Source of the DNA: Sarcocystis neurona
Taxonomy: Eukaryota; Apicomplexa; Conoidasida; Eucoccidiorida; Sarcocystidae
DNA length: 64,000 bases
Assembly (NCBI GenBank): GCA_000727475.1
Contig: KL647292.1
Span: 13,413-77,412, forward strand
Direction of reading: 5' to 3'
Positions 40,601 to 51,601 of the stretch are shown here, piece after piece; position 1 is the stretch's first letter; each line of letters opens with the position of its first letter. The notes under the pieces are model-generated. The model was not told the DNA's origin and ran no database searches. It saw nothing but the letters and a program-made list of their open reading frames with translations. A program made the translations under genes and the position numbers.

Positions 40601-43253
40601 AGGTGTGACCTCTGGGTGCATACAAATAAAATGGCTTTGTACGGACCATCCCCACGCGTGCAGCACGTGCAGGAGAAACAGCAGCATGCCCAGCAGCAGC
40701 ACCATGTGAGCCATCCTTATTACTTGTCCTCGCACCAGCCGCACCGCCAAGAGACGCACCGGCTACGGCACGCGCAGCATGGGCTGCAAGAGCACTCCCA
40801 CTCCAGTCTGCAGTGGCGGCAGCAGCAGGCAACACCGGTGCTGCAGCAGCAGATGCACCAGGCGACGGAGCTGCGGTGCCATCATCAGATCGGTGATGCG
40901 TCTTTGAAACAGCAAGTGGTGGCACCCGGAAGAAGTCGGATACATACAGAACGCCTCTCACGGTACAGACGCTTTGCAACGGGAGAAACAGCAAGGCGGG
41001 CTGGCGTGCGCACCCGACGATAAAGTGCTGCTGCGAGCAGGCATTTGCTGCTCCTTTCACCGGGAGACTCAACACAGCGTCAAACTGCAGCTGGAGAGGA
41101 CGTAGGGAACGCGGCCGGTACTGCAGCAGCAGCGACGGGGACGCGGCAGCAGCAGCAGCAGTGCAGACGCTGACGATGTTGGTGCGGTTACCTTGGACAT
41201 TTGGTAAGAACGAGAAGCCGTGTTGCTGCGCAGCGAACTCCCCTGCTTCCTCTTCGTCTTCTTCGTCTTCGAATTCGGAAGCTGCGTCTTCTCCTTCCGT
41301 CTCAAAATATGCAGAGAGCTGCCTCTGTTTTCTTCTGCTTCGGCTGTTGGTCACAGCTGCCAGCTGGAAAGCGCTGTGGGTCTTCTCCTTCTCTCGCTGC
41401 CCCGCACTCTCACCCGAAAAACCAAAGAGCCCTGCCCCCCACCACCAGCTGCGCTCCCCTCCTCCAACCGTTCCGCCTCCTGCTGGTTCTTCTGCTTCTG
41501 CACCTTCTCTCCCCCCTGCTGCGTCTTCTTTTGTTGACGCGGATTCTTCTGCTACAGCACCGTCTGCAGACACAGCGTGCTGCCGTCGCTGCCGCTCCTG
41601 TCGCTGCTGCTGCTGCAGCACGTCTCCGTCGCCACTCTGTTGCTCGCCTTCGCCGGAAGCACCTAGCCAGCTGGTTTCTGGACTACTTGTTCCGGGGCTG
41701 CCTTGCTGCCGAGCTTTCTGCGAAAAATGAATCTGCTGCTGCTGCTGCGCACGCCTCCCCCTGCGGAAGTTGAGAGAATAGACACACACGTGCGCCTGTG
41801 GATAGCACGTTACGAAGATCCTGTACAGCGCCGGCTCCCCTTCGAATGCCCCCCCCCTAGTGATCCGGCTGCTGCTTTTGCTTCCGCTGCTGTTGTCCTT
41901 GCCGCCTGCACCTTCTCCAGGGGCCTCCGCCCAAGTAGCAGATAAGTGACAGCCGTACCGAAGCGTGTGCAGTGGCCGGCTGCACACGGCCAACAGAAGC
42001 CGCTCCTGTAAGTTGCTGAACACCAGCAGCCGTAGCGGCTGCACCAGCAGCAGGTAGCGCTTGCACGGAGAAAGAGCAAAAGACACCGGCGGCAAAGCAG
42101 CAGCCAGTGAGTGAGGCAAAAAACCGTCCACTGCAGTCTCCACTAGAGGCGACTGGACCCCCGTGCCGTCTCCTCTGCTCCTGCTGTTGCGGATACGTCC
42201 CCCATTGCTACCCGTTCCGCCGCTACCACCGACGGTACTGCATGCATTCGACGGGCCGGCGATGCAGTCAGCCGTGCGGCCGTTGCTGCTGCTGCTGGTC
42301 TCTGTGTCCCCACAAGTGCTGCTGCAAAACAGTTGATCTCCTTTCTTCCTGCTGCCGTCCCCCCCCCCTCTACTGCCCGGGCTGCTGCTCCTGGCGGCGT
42401 CATCGCTACTGCTCTTGTTGGCCCGACTGCTGCCGCCCTCTGCGTTTCGATTGCTGCAGCTGCTGTCCCCGCTACTGCTGCTTCCGCTGCTGTCACCGCT
42501 CCGGACGGTCCTGCTGCTGTCACTGACGCTGCTACAGTCCGTGCCACTGCCGTAGCTGCTGCTGTGGCTGCTGCTGCTGTGGCTGCTGCTGCTGTTATAC
42601 ACAGACTCCTTCGTCTGAGATGATACGCTAACAAATGCTTCTCCTTCACCCCGCAAGCGCCTACCTTCAGAGGCACTGAACCTCTCTGTTGTGCTTCTCC
42701 TTTCCTTGGATTCATCACTGATGCCCGACCCTGTTCTTGCTCTTTCTGCAGCATCTGTCTGTCCTCTTGCAGCTGCGTTCGTTCGTGCTGCTGTTGTTGT
42801 TGCCACTGCGGACGCCGCTGCTGCTTGGCTGTACGAACCCACCGAAGAGTCGAGAGAAACGTTGTTTCCTCCACGTTCAAGTACTGGTCGCCCTGCAGGA
42901 GGTACTATGCTCCCTTTCCTTGTTGCTGTGTCTGTTATCCCTGCCACTGCTGTTGCATCAGTTTTATCTGCCGCCACAAGCTGCAGCTCCCTCGTTTCGG
43001 CGGTGGTACTGCGATCCCTGCTGTTGTCGCTGCTGGTGCTCGTGTTGCTGCTTTCACTACGGTTGCTGCTGCTGTTTAGAGTGCCACGGTCAGGCTCTGC
43101 CCTGGTGCTGCCGCTGCTGCAGCGGCTCTTGCCCGCTTCTGCCGCATCAACAGCCGCGTCTCGCGCTGAAGAAGGCGAAGGTGGAAGAAATAGATACGCA
43201 GGAAACGGAGGAGGAAGCAGCAGCCGCTTGGCCTCGCCAGAAGATGCAAGCAT
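25687..43253 (-). CDS. RIC1: RIC1, Rab6/Ypt6 guanine-nucleotide exchange subunit
   Basis: RIC1 with RGP1 activates Rab6/Ypt6 at the Golgi for retrograde trafficking. Three exons on the minus strand: 43253-37297, 36382-31318, 30738-25687; total 16,074 nt, 5,357 residues plus stop. Intron 1 (AG|GTGAGA to TTGTAG) rejoins a split Arg codon. Intron 2 (GTGCGT to CTGCAG, phase 0) rejoins VILGVASA-LGVVVACT, resembling the conserved VLFEDALVLGAV of animal RIC1. Beta-propeller segments: SFALSPCKRYLLLVQPLRL near the N-terminus, GLDNGLVEVYALD near 1,290, VESLAWSSDGLALAVKW near 1,690, and ANWPLRQAA with RRRWRLLGDEQQEQ near 2,020-2,060 (animal: NWPIRYTAVN, RWKMFGNVTQEQ). The C-terminal RIC1 helical domain near 4,400 has TASLYLLILQQIEG (animal: TAASYLLILQNLE). 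The start MLASSGEAKRLL resembles animal MYFLSGWPKRLL. Gln/Ala/Ser/Gly spacers make it almost four times the usual 1,400 residues. Confidence 0.87.
31089..31110. repeat. (AT)n microsatellite in RIC1 intron 2
   Basis: An alternating AT run within the 579-bp second intron of RIC1 (30739-31317). Confidence 0.85.
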
Positions 43254-46200
43254 TTTCTCTACGGGGCCTGCCGCGACAGCTAAGCATCACGCCGCTGCAG
43301 TGACAAGCACAGCAGCAGCCCCCTACCAGCACCACAGCAGGTTCACCCTTTGCAGTAGCACCTGAGGACGCGGCAGCAGCCTCACAAAACCGGTGTGGCA
43401 GCAGCAGCGGCCGCAATGGCAGCAGCTGCTTCGGCAGCAACGTTAAAGGGCACTACATTAGCTGAAACTCGTGCAGAAGAAAACCGGAAAACATCATCCA
43501 AATGTTCGTACCTATTACGAAGCGGTACGCGGGCCGGAGCTGCTGCTGCTGCAGACAGACAGACAGCAGCGCCTCCCGACGTAGAAACGTCACCGCGATC
43601 CGGCAAGTCTTCACAAACGGACTGCGATTGCTAGGAGCACGTGCTGCTGTTCAAAGTCAACACACAGAGAACGGCTGCTGCAGCACTTCTACGCGTGTGA
43701 TGCAACGTCACCAGCCAACGGTCCAGCGAGCCGTCCGCTCCGATAGACGAAGACATAAAATATACGAAATCGGAGACTCCGGTACATCCATAGAGCCGTG
43801 ACCGAAACGTCGAGGGCCGCAGCAGGACGCAGAATCGCAGCACCAAATGCTCTCTTCGAATGGAAGAAAACAGCCACCGAAGACGATGCAGCTGCTAATT
43901 CTTCGTCAGCTTTTCTCTTCTGGCGCTTGTCTGCTTCACTTACTGAGAAGGAGCGACGCAAGCCGGGTGCTGCAGCTTTCTGCTAGACCTACTGCACGGG
44001 ATCTCCTTCAGTTATTCCTGCTGCTCAGTGGACCGCTGCCGCTGCTGTTGCAGCCAAGACGTCGCCCCTGGTCACGTGTCGCTGCACGGACCTGGTAGCT
44101 GATGGTGTCGGAGAACGCTGCTGCTGCGGCACGCGGGGAACCTCCTGCTGCTGTTAGTGCTGGTACGCACGAGTGACTGCTGCTCCTGCGGGGCTACGGG
44201 TTTTCCGCTGCTGATGTTCCTCCTGCTGAATTCCCCTTTCTTGGCAGCAGAAGCGAGAAGGTCGAGCAGGAAACAAAGTTCTTCTTCCTCGAACTGTAGG
44301 CGACTGGAGACCTGCTAAAAGGCCGTGCAGCAGTCTCCCACATGTCACGCAGGCTGCCACTGCAGAGATTCACAAACCCCGGTTCTACGTGAGTCAAATG
44401 CATCTGCGCGCTTCCACTGCTGCTGCCTACTCTACAGTGCGTGCGTACATCCACTTATCCATGCATACATATGCATGTATATACGGATACGTATACTTAC
44501 ATACATACAAATATACGTACGTGTAACCAGGCCCATGCAGACAGTTTGATTGTTTTTGAAGGGGCACCTGGGGTTAAGTCGTGCGTCCGTCATACATCAC
44601 CGCAGACGACTCCACGGACAAAGGTGCTGTGCTACAGCGTCAGCGGCGTCTGCCGTCTGTCTTTTCTTGAGACGTGGGCAGACAGCGTCTGTCAAGCAAC
44701 ACCAACGCCAAAAGCACCCAAAGAACGCTCGGTCCAGCTTATTCAACTATCTGCTGGAGCCACGGCATAAGGAAACGACTAGCACCGAAAAATGTTGCAC
44801 TCGTGCGTGCAACAGCACCGGTTGTTGTGGCAAGGACGGGCAGAAGCCTTTTGCTAACGCTGCTCTGTAGAAATTTTCTGGGATGTATAAAGCCACAGGC
44901 ATTCAACTGGCTGCTGAGGCGAGTACGGTCTCGGCGGCCGCGGACGAGAGACACTGCAGCTTGTCTCCGGTTGTGGCCCAGGGAGGAAGCCACGGCGGGG
45001 CAGGCTCCACAGCCCACTATTCGTCGAAAAAAACAGAGAAAAACAGTCTGTTCTTCTACGCGTACAGACCCGCCTCCGCACTGCAAGGGAAAGTGACGTC
45101 TCTTCTGGACCGACGAATTGCAGGAGGCCTCGTGCGTCACGCCGCCTCCTCTCCACGGCTGCGACTGCCGGCTCTCTCCTTTTTGTACACACTCATGCAT
45201 GCTCTGCAGACGCGCACACACGCAGCAGCAGCCGCGCGCTATCGCAAAAGCGAGAGGCACGCCACCCCCAGTGACTCCGCGCCACCATGCTCCCTACGTG
45301 TACACACGCATGCACGGACACATAGGGAAGTCGGGGAACGGGGCAACACAGGAAAAAACGGTCGACACAGAAAACGGGAGAGGGTTTCGAAGGGGAGGCA
45401 CCAAGAGAAAGAGAGGGAGGGCAACACGGACGTCAGCACGTGCGTCATCGCTTAAACGAACCGACACGCGTATAGATGCGCACGGAGGTGCGCGTGAGTG
45501 GAAAGGCAGCCGACGTGTGGCTGCCGCAGCAGAGGCAGTAGCACAAACGGCCGACCCTTCGCCCATCGCAAACCATGCGTCGGCACTCCATGGAGAGCCC
45601 GAAGCACTACGCACATCGAAGAGAAACTGCGTCGTATAGCCAAAGACGCAGCCGTGCCACTATGTTGCAGATGCTCTGCAGTACCACGCGGCTGCTGCAT
45701 GCTGTTGCTGCTGCTCTCTTCTTTATACCTCCACCAGCACAAGGCAGACGTGCCTGTATTCTCTGTGTCAGCAGGCAAGCGTGTTCCAGCGTCGAAGCAC
45801 CCTGCTGGAGTGTATGCACACACCGTCTGCAACAGCCTGTATCCAGCGGCAGAGGTGTAGACCTTCTCCTGCTCCCCGAGCCGCGTCGGGTGTTTGTGCA
45901 AGGAACGAGAGGGATGTGGGAAAGAGTCTGAAAGGCAGATACAAAGATACCTCCTTGCACGGAGATGAAGGAGCAGTAGTACTTCTTTTTTCTTGTGGAG
46001 ACCGTTCGCCCCCTACGACGTGTGCAGGGTCACGAAATAAGAAAAGAACCGGAGAAGTGAGGAACACTGCACAAAAGAAAAAGGACAACACTACTTACTT
46101 ATATGCTTGCCGATACACGTCGCACTCATCAACCATGCCGCTCAAACCCGCCGGATGCCTGTGCGAACGGGAAGCAGCCACACCGCAGAGCAGCAGCCGT

Positions 46201-47483
46201 GAGATAGCGCCCCACAAAGAGCCGTCAGGCAGCAGCAGTAGCAGCGGAGACTCAGCAGCCACAGCAGCTGGAAGGCCGCAACATTGCCGAAGCGCCGGCA
46301 GGGGCACGAGCACCAGTTACGGGCCGGTAGCAGTACGCCTAGTCAAAGGTCGCAGCAACAGGTGCAACGCTGCAGCAGCTACAGCAGCTGCAACACGCAC
46401 GTCAAGACCTCCACAGCAGCCCTGAGACATCAACACGGCGGTGCGAAAAAAAGGCTCGGGTGCAGCCGCGGGAATCCACCGCAGCAAAACGTGTCGGGCA
46501 GCAACAGCGGCAACCCCATGGCCAGCAGCGCAGGAGCTTAATCGTAGAGGGCAGCAACTGCAATGCAGTAGGACGATTAGCAACTTGTGTGTCGGAAGTC
46601 GGCAGTGGTCAGAGGCACGCAGCGTCTGCGAAGCAGCACCAACCATTTCGTACGTTGAACTAGGGCTACTGGCGCAGCAGCAACAGACTGCAGGAGGCGC
46701 GGCGAAACAGCAGGCGTCTCCACGAAGGACAGCGGCAAGCAGAGCAGGTCTACCATAACTCCATCTGCTCCACATCAGGTATGAGCAGCAGCAGGAGCAG
46801 CGCGCGCCTTCCCACGCCCACGGGAAGCAAATGCCGCAACCGCAGCCCCGGCCGCACGGGGAAGCGCTAGCAGCAGCGGCAGCGAGACAGCAGCAGCATC
46901 AATGTAAGGAGGACCGAGACAGCAGCAGCAGCACCAGTGATCTAGGGCACCGAGACAGCGGCAGGGCACAACCTCAACGGCACCTCCCCAACACCAGCAG
47001 CGGGAGACGCAGCCTGGCACTTGAAGCAGCACGACCCTCACAAGCAACATCAGACAAGCTGGACCCAGCGCACGGCGCAGCGACGACTGCAGCAGGCGGA
47101 CACAGCAGCAGCGGGACCTTCCCCCGAAGCAGCAACAGCACAGCTGCTGGATAGCAGCTGAACAGCAGTCGCGGGGCGTAAGGGATTGTGGTTCGCACAC
47201 CGCGTAACTCTCCTCACAATTTCTTCACAAACACAGGGCCACGCGTCCGGTCCTGGGAGCTTTACGAGAGCAGACACAGACTTGCGTCGACGCACGGACG
47301 CTTGACGTAACAGTGGCACGCGGTGAAGAAGGACTGTAGATAAGAAGGTTTTTCTTCGCAACAAACGAGAAGAGTCGCTGAACATCCGCGCGTACTTGCT
47401 GCTGTGTAGACGACCTCCGGCGCACAAAGGAAAAGTGCGGGGCGAGCAGCAATCAGTCGGGAGTCAGAAAACAGACAGCCGCG
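43254..47483. other. CAG-rich region upstream of RIC1, genes unresolved
   Basis: Probably contains the RIC1 promoter and 5' leader, but no start signal was found. Interrupted CAG tracts on the plus strand keep all frames open, so open length is not evidence here. Competing frames include 44883-45455 plus (true ATG, MYKATGIQLAAEA, just after a CTGTAG acceptor), 45452-45901 minus, 45498-45860 plus and 43689-43961 minus (MRRSFSVSEADKRQKRKADE). None shows a known domain and they overlap on opposite strands. Confidence 0.4.
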
Positions 47484-48603
47484 ATGTCAATAGTGTACGA
47501 AGCGACGCAGCAGGGTGAAGAAGAAAATATGGAGCAGATCGACAGAGAAATACGCGCCTACAAAAAGAAAACTGGAAGCAACAGTCCGTACAACCGCGCA
47601 GGTGAGGACACAGAGAAGCGCGAGAATGTGACAGCAGCAGCTGCTGCTCCGCTTCTCTGCCTGCTAATGTCTGATGACTCCTCCTGCGGCTCCTTCGGCT
47701 GCAGTCGTTGCTGCATCTTGGTCTCTGCCACTCGTGACGCGACGACGACTACCCCGCGACGCAGACAACCCTGCTGCTGCTGCTACGGTTGCCGTGTCTG
47801 TTCGCCAAAGTACCCCTACACACGGGAGCTGCGAGCCAACATGCGAGACATTAGAAAATGGATGTGCGAGGCCCAGTTAAAGTGCAGTGCAACGGCGAGG
47901 AGGGTGGCGGAACGTATATGAAAAAGCGCGAAAGCGAGAGCCACACGCGAAAACGCCGCTGCAACTACGGCATAATTTGAGATGGCTCGAGAAGACTCTT
48001 GGCAGCGTGCAACGACTTCGAAGGCGGAAGGGGAACTGAGCTCCGCCCTTCCCAGGAATGCTCCTTACTCCTTGACGCACTGCAGATACATGCCCTGCAG
48101 CCACCGCCATGTCACAGAAGCGCACCCGCAGCAGAAAACCCACGACGGCATCTCACAAAGCAGCCGCTCATGCAGACAGCAGCCAGAGACGGGCAGCAGC
48201 AGGAGCCGCAGCAGCAGCAGACGCGCAAACGATGAACGGATGTCAGAGAGGCTGAGGCGAGGCCCCACCCTGCGAAGAGAAGCGGGACAACGAGAACGTC
48301 GGAGAAAAAAACGGCCGCAGCACCCGCAGCAGAACGAAAAGCGGCACACACTCCAGCGACGTCTGGATGAGGCAGCAGCACCTTCCGACGCAGCAGCAGC
48401 AGCTTTAGGGCACATTGCACGTCACCGGGCAGCACAGGGTGTACAACAAGGCTTTACTTTCCATTGCGGAAGCAGATAAACAGGCACAGAGAGAGACATA
48501 TACACACAGCGCGACTTTTTGACAGAGAACCGTAGAGGAGTTCACACACGAGGACTTCGCCCGCCAGATAGCCAAAACAGATGAACAGAAGAAAGACGCA
48601 TAG
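47484..48603 (+). CDS. Candidate small gene, first and last exons only
   Basis: Exon 47484-47601 starts at an ATG (MSIVYEATQQGEEENMEQID), is acidic then basic, and ends at a near-consensus CAG|GTGAGG donor in phase 1. Segment 48526-48603 follows a TTTTTGACAG acceptor and reads TVEEFTHEDFARQIAKTDEQ before a TAG stop, giving a charged, helix-like C-terminus in phase 0. The phases do not join directly, so at least one middle exon is needed, and I could not place it in the CAG-rich 47602-48525. A further coding-like segment, VYNKALLSIAEADKQ, lies at 48439-48483 in the same frame as the last exon but is separated from it by a TGA at 48520-48522. No family is recognised. The two ends may belong to different genes. 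Confidence 0.35.
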
Positions 48604-49347
48604 AAAAAGAAACTGTTCCACAGGTAGGAGACCGTGAGACACTCAGGAAGCACCACCTGCCTGTTCCTGTCTGTATATGTATGTACATGGAGTCATGTAG
48701 ATTCGGTCAAGGCATACATACGTATATACTGGCCTGCAGCTATAAGATTTGAAACCACGTAATGCTACGTATCCGTAGGGGTGTGCACACACATGCTGGA
48801 ACTAGTCTCGCAGGAATTCGGGACCGCCCCCGAGCTCTTTTTTCTGCGCGTACTGCGCGTAGCCTTCTGCGACTTCGCTTCCTTCTGCTGCACCTTCTTG
48901 AAGAGAGACACTTTATATATTCAGGCGGTAGCGTGACCACGCGTTCCTCTCTACTTAGTTTGAGTGTACACGTGTGACACACTTTTTTCTGTCTGTACAC
49001 GTGGATTGGGAAGGACGAAGGTCTTCTTCTTGACCGTAGGTCCCGGTCCACCACCAACCCTACATATAAATTCTCGAGAGTGACGTACTACTGCTCGCTA
49101 CGCATAAGAGCGTCTGTGTGTGAAGGCATTTGTGTGTGTGTCCCTCTCGTAGATAACCGGCAGTCCAACTGCTGACTTCACCATAACGCGTGGAAGAGAC
49201 TAACGCACCTGTTAAAGAAGTGAGAGCCAGCGACGCGTAAGATCCGCCGGGGATTTGTGTACTGGATACTGAGACGTATGTACACGCATACAGACATACC
49301 AGGATATGCTGCTGTCTACAAGTGCTGACACGAAAGGACTGACTTAC

Positions 49348-49589
49348 TGTTGGCTAAGACAGGCAAGAAAAATCTGACGGTAGGGGGGGGAGGGGGGGCG
49401 GAACCGTGTGCGTAGGAGAGAGAAACGCACTGACACAGCAGAGGCACCTCTTACCATATCCTTCTCGCACGGGAGTTTTTCCAGGGACGTGGGAGACATC
49501 TTCGCTGTCAGAGGAGGCTGTGACACAGAAGCTTCGGTCGGCGGAGGCGAGCTAGCTGGCGGTGAGAGGGAAGATGAGGTATTTCCCAT
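49348..49589 (-). CDS. Candidate first exons, myristoylation-type N-terminus
   Basis: Minus-strand ATG at 49589 in good context (A at -3, G at +4). It encodes MGNTSSSLSPP..., a Gly2 N-myristoylation pattern, then a Pro/Ser-rich linker, and 45 codons end at an ATG|GTAAGA donor (49455/49454). A tiny second exon at 49373-49348 can follow: a long C/T tract with a CAG acceptor and a GTAAGT donor. It extends the protein to PCEKDMIFLACLSQ in frame. That segment resembles the first half of a CHCH (twin Cx9C) motif, but the Cys spacing is eight rather than nine. Later exons were not found. N-myristoylated CHCH proteins exist (MIC19/CHCHD3 of mitochondrial cristae), but this is only a suggestion. Confidence 0.33.
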
Positions 49590-50868
49590 ACTTCAGAGCA
49601 GGGGAGAGAAACGGGGAGACAGGCAGCGCTTTGCGTACGGATGCTTCCTTCTGTCTTCTGCAGTGTATGCGCAGGTGCCAGCTGTCTAACATGCGGTGAG
49701 TAATTTGGAAGGGGACGTCGAGGATGAACGGGCGGCCAAGACGTAGAGAAGGAAAACGAGAGGGGATGTAGAAGAGAGAACAGAAACTGCTGGGAGAAGG
49801 ACTCGAGGAGGGTTACAGAAGCGTTGGATAAGGAACAGGAGAGCTAAAAAAGAAAGCGGAGACGCGGAGAGCAGGAAAGTCTACGGAAGGCACGTAGGAA
49901 GACGGAAGGACGCAGCAAACATGGCAGGACAGGAAAAAAGCGGGGAGGCAAAGAAAAGACTATAAGAAACTCTGTGGTTGACGCGTTCCTGTAAAGCACT
50001 GGAAGAAGTCAATATAGGGTCACACAGAAGATCGGAAGAAGCACAGCGCCTCACAGGGCGAGGAACTGTTGATCGAGACAGTTGCTGGGAGAAGAGGGCA
50101 AGGATGAAGTTGGAGGAAAGGCGGAAAGTCCCGAACGGCAACGGAAGAGAAACGAGAATGGTAGTGTACGAATGTCGCAAGGAAAACAGAAATCAAAAGA
50201 AATACGCAGGGGCAGCTGTGTCTTTCTGCTACTTCTGCAACAGCAAAGACTGCCTCAGTCAGTGGCAGCGGCACTCGAGTCTCGGTGGCGGTGCTCTGAC
50301 AGAAGAACAATATACATTCACATAATATAGCAGCAGCCATATACTGCAACCAGCAGCGCTTGGACAGATGCAACAACGTTTCTGCGCCACCAGAAGCAGC
50401 AGCTGCTGCAGTTGAAGGACAGTCGCTGCGGCGGTTGAGGATTATTCCTGCCTCTCCATGAGTGATACCAGTGGCCGCGCCACCCCTAAGGGAAAATTAG
50501 CTGTACCACACTTCAGGTAAAGCAACGGCACTCCAGAAACAGCAGCAGCGTCTCAGGACTATTTTCGCAGTAGCCACTGCTCCGCGGCGGCACACACACA
50601 CACACACACATACACACAACAAAACCGCAGATTCGTACACTGCATCGGGGCGCTTCTTTACTGCAGCAGTGCCCCGCTGCAGCAGACGGATCTTTGCAAC
50701 GGGATTGCTAGAGAAGAAGAATGGAAGGCGTTGCAAGGTTGTCTGAGAAACCCCGCGGCAGCGCCTCCGTGAGTGTACACCGGCAGCGACAAATTCACCT
50801 ACGCACCAGCGCGAGAACGAAACTGCAGCACGTAAGCAGCAGCGGCTACGATATTACGGGGGGGCAAA
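49590..50868. other. Unassigned sequence left of the assembly gap
   Basis: Contains a possible plus-strand first exon at 50458-50516 (MSDTSGRATPKGKLAVPHF, donor AG|GTAAAG) and a further ATG frame at 50721 (MEGVARLSEKPRG) that runs into the gap. A dinucleotide tract lies at 50591-50610. No domain is recognised, and the gap prevents linking these to anything. Confidence 0.3.
50591..50610. repeat. (CA)n microsatellite
   Basis: Ten uninterrupted CA units, followed by a few TACACACA words. Confidence 0.85.
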
Positions 50869-51601
50869 NNNNNNNNNNNNNNNNNNNNNNNNNNNNNNNN
50901 NNNNNNNNNNNNNNNNNNNNNNNNNNNNNNNNNNNNNNNNNNNNNNNNNNNNNNNNNNNNNNNNNNNNNNNNNNNNNNNNNNNNNNNNNNNNNNNNNNNN
51001 NNNNNNNNNNNNNNNNNNNNNNNNNNNNNNNNNNNNNNNNNNNNNNNNNNNNNNNNNNNNNNNNNNNNNNNNNNNNNNNNNNNNNNNNNNNNNNNNNNNN
51101 NNNNNNNNNNNNNNNNNNNNNNNNNNNNNNNNNNNNNNNNNNNNNNNNNNNNNNNNNNNNNNNNNNNNNNNNNNNNNNNNNNNNNNNNNNNNNNNNNNNN
51201 NNNNNNNNNNNNNNNNNNNNNNNNNNNNNNNNNNNNNNNNNNNNNNNNNNNNNNNNNNNNNNNNNNNNNNNNNNNNNNNNNNNNNNNNNNNNNNNNNNNN
51301 NNNNNNNNNNNNNNNNNNNNNNNNNNNNNNNNNNNNNNNNNNNNNNNNNNNNNNNNNNNNNNNNNNNNNNNNNNNNNNNNNNNNNNNNNNNNNNNNNNNN
51401 NNNNNNNNNNNNNNNNNNNNNNNNNNNNNNNNNNNNNNNNNNNNNNNNNNNNNNNNNNNNNNNNNNNNNNNNNNNNNNNNNNNNNNNNNNNNNNNNNNNN
51501 NNNNNNNNNNNNNNNNNNNNNNNNNNNNNNNNNNNNNNNNNNNNNNNNNNNNNNNNNNNNNNNNNNNNNNNNNNNNNNNNNNNNNNNNNNNNNNNNNNNN
51601 N
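50869..51601. other. Assembly gap (733 N)
   Basis: A run of unknown bases flanked by GGGGGGGCAAA on the left and GAGGGAAGC on the right. Any open frame reported across it is meaningless. Confidence 0.99.

Noticed and set aside
25687..43253. Three separate minus-strand genes
   Set aside because: The splice phases and restored RIC1 sequence at both seams show one gene.
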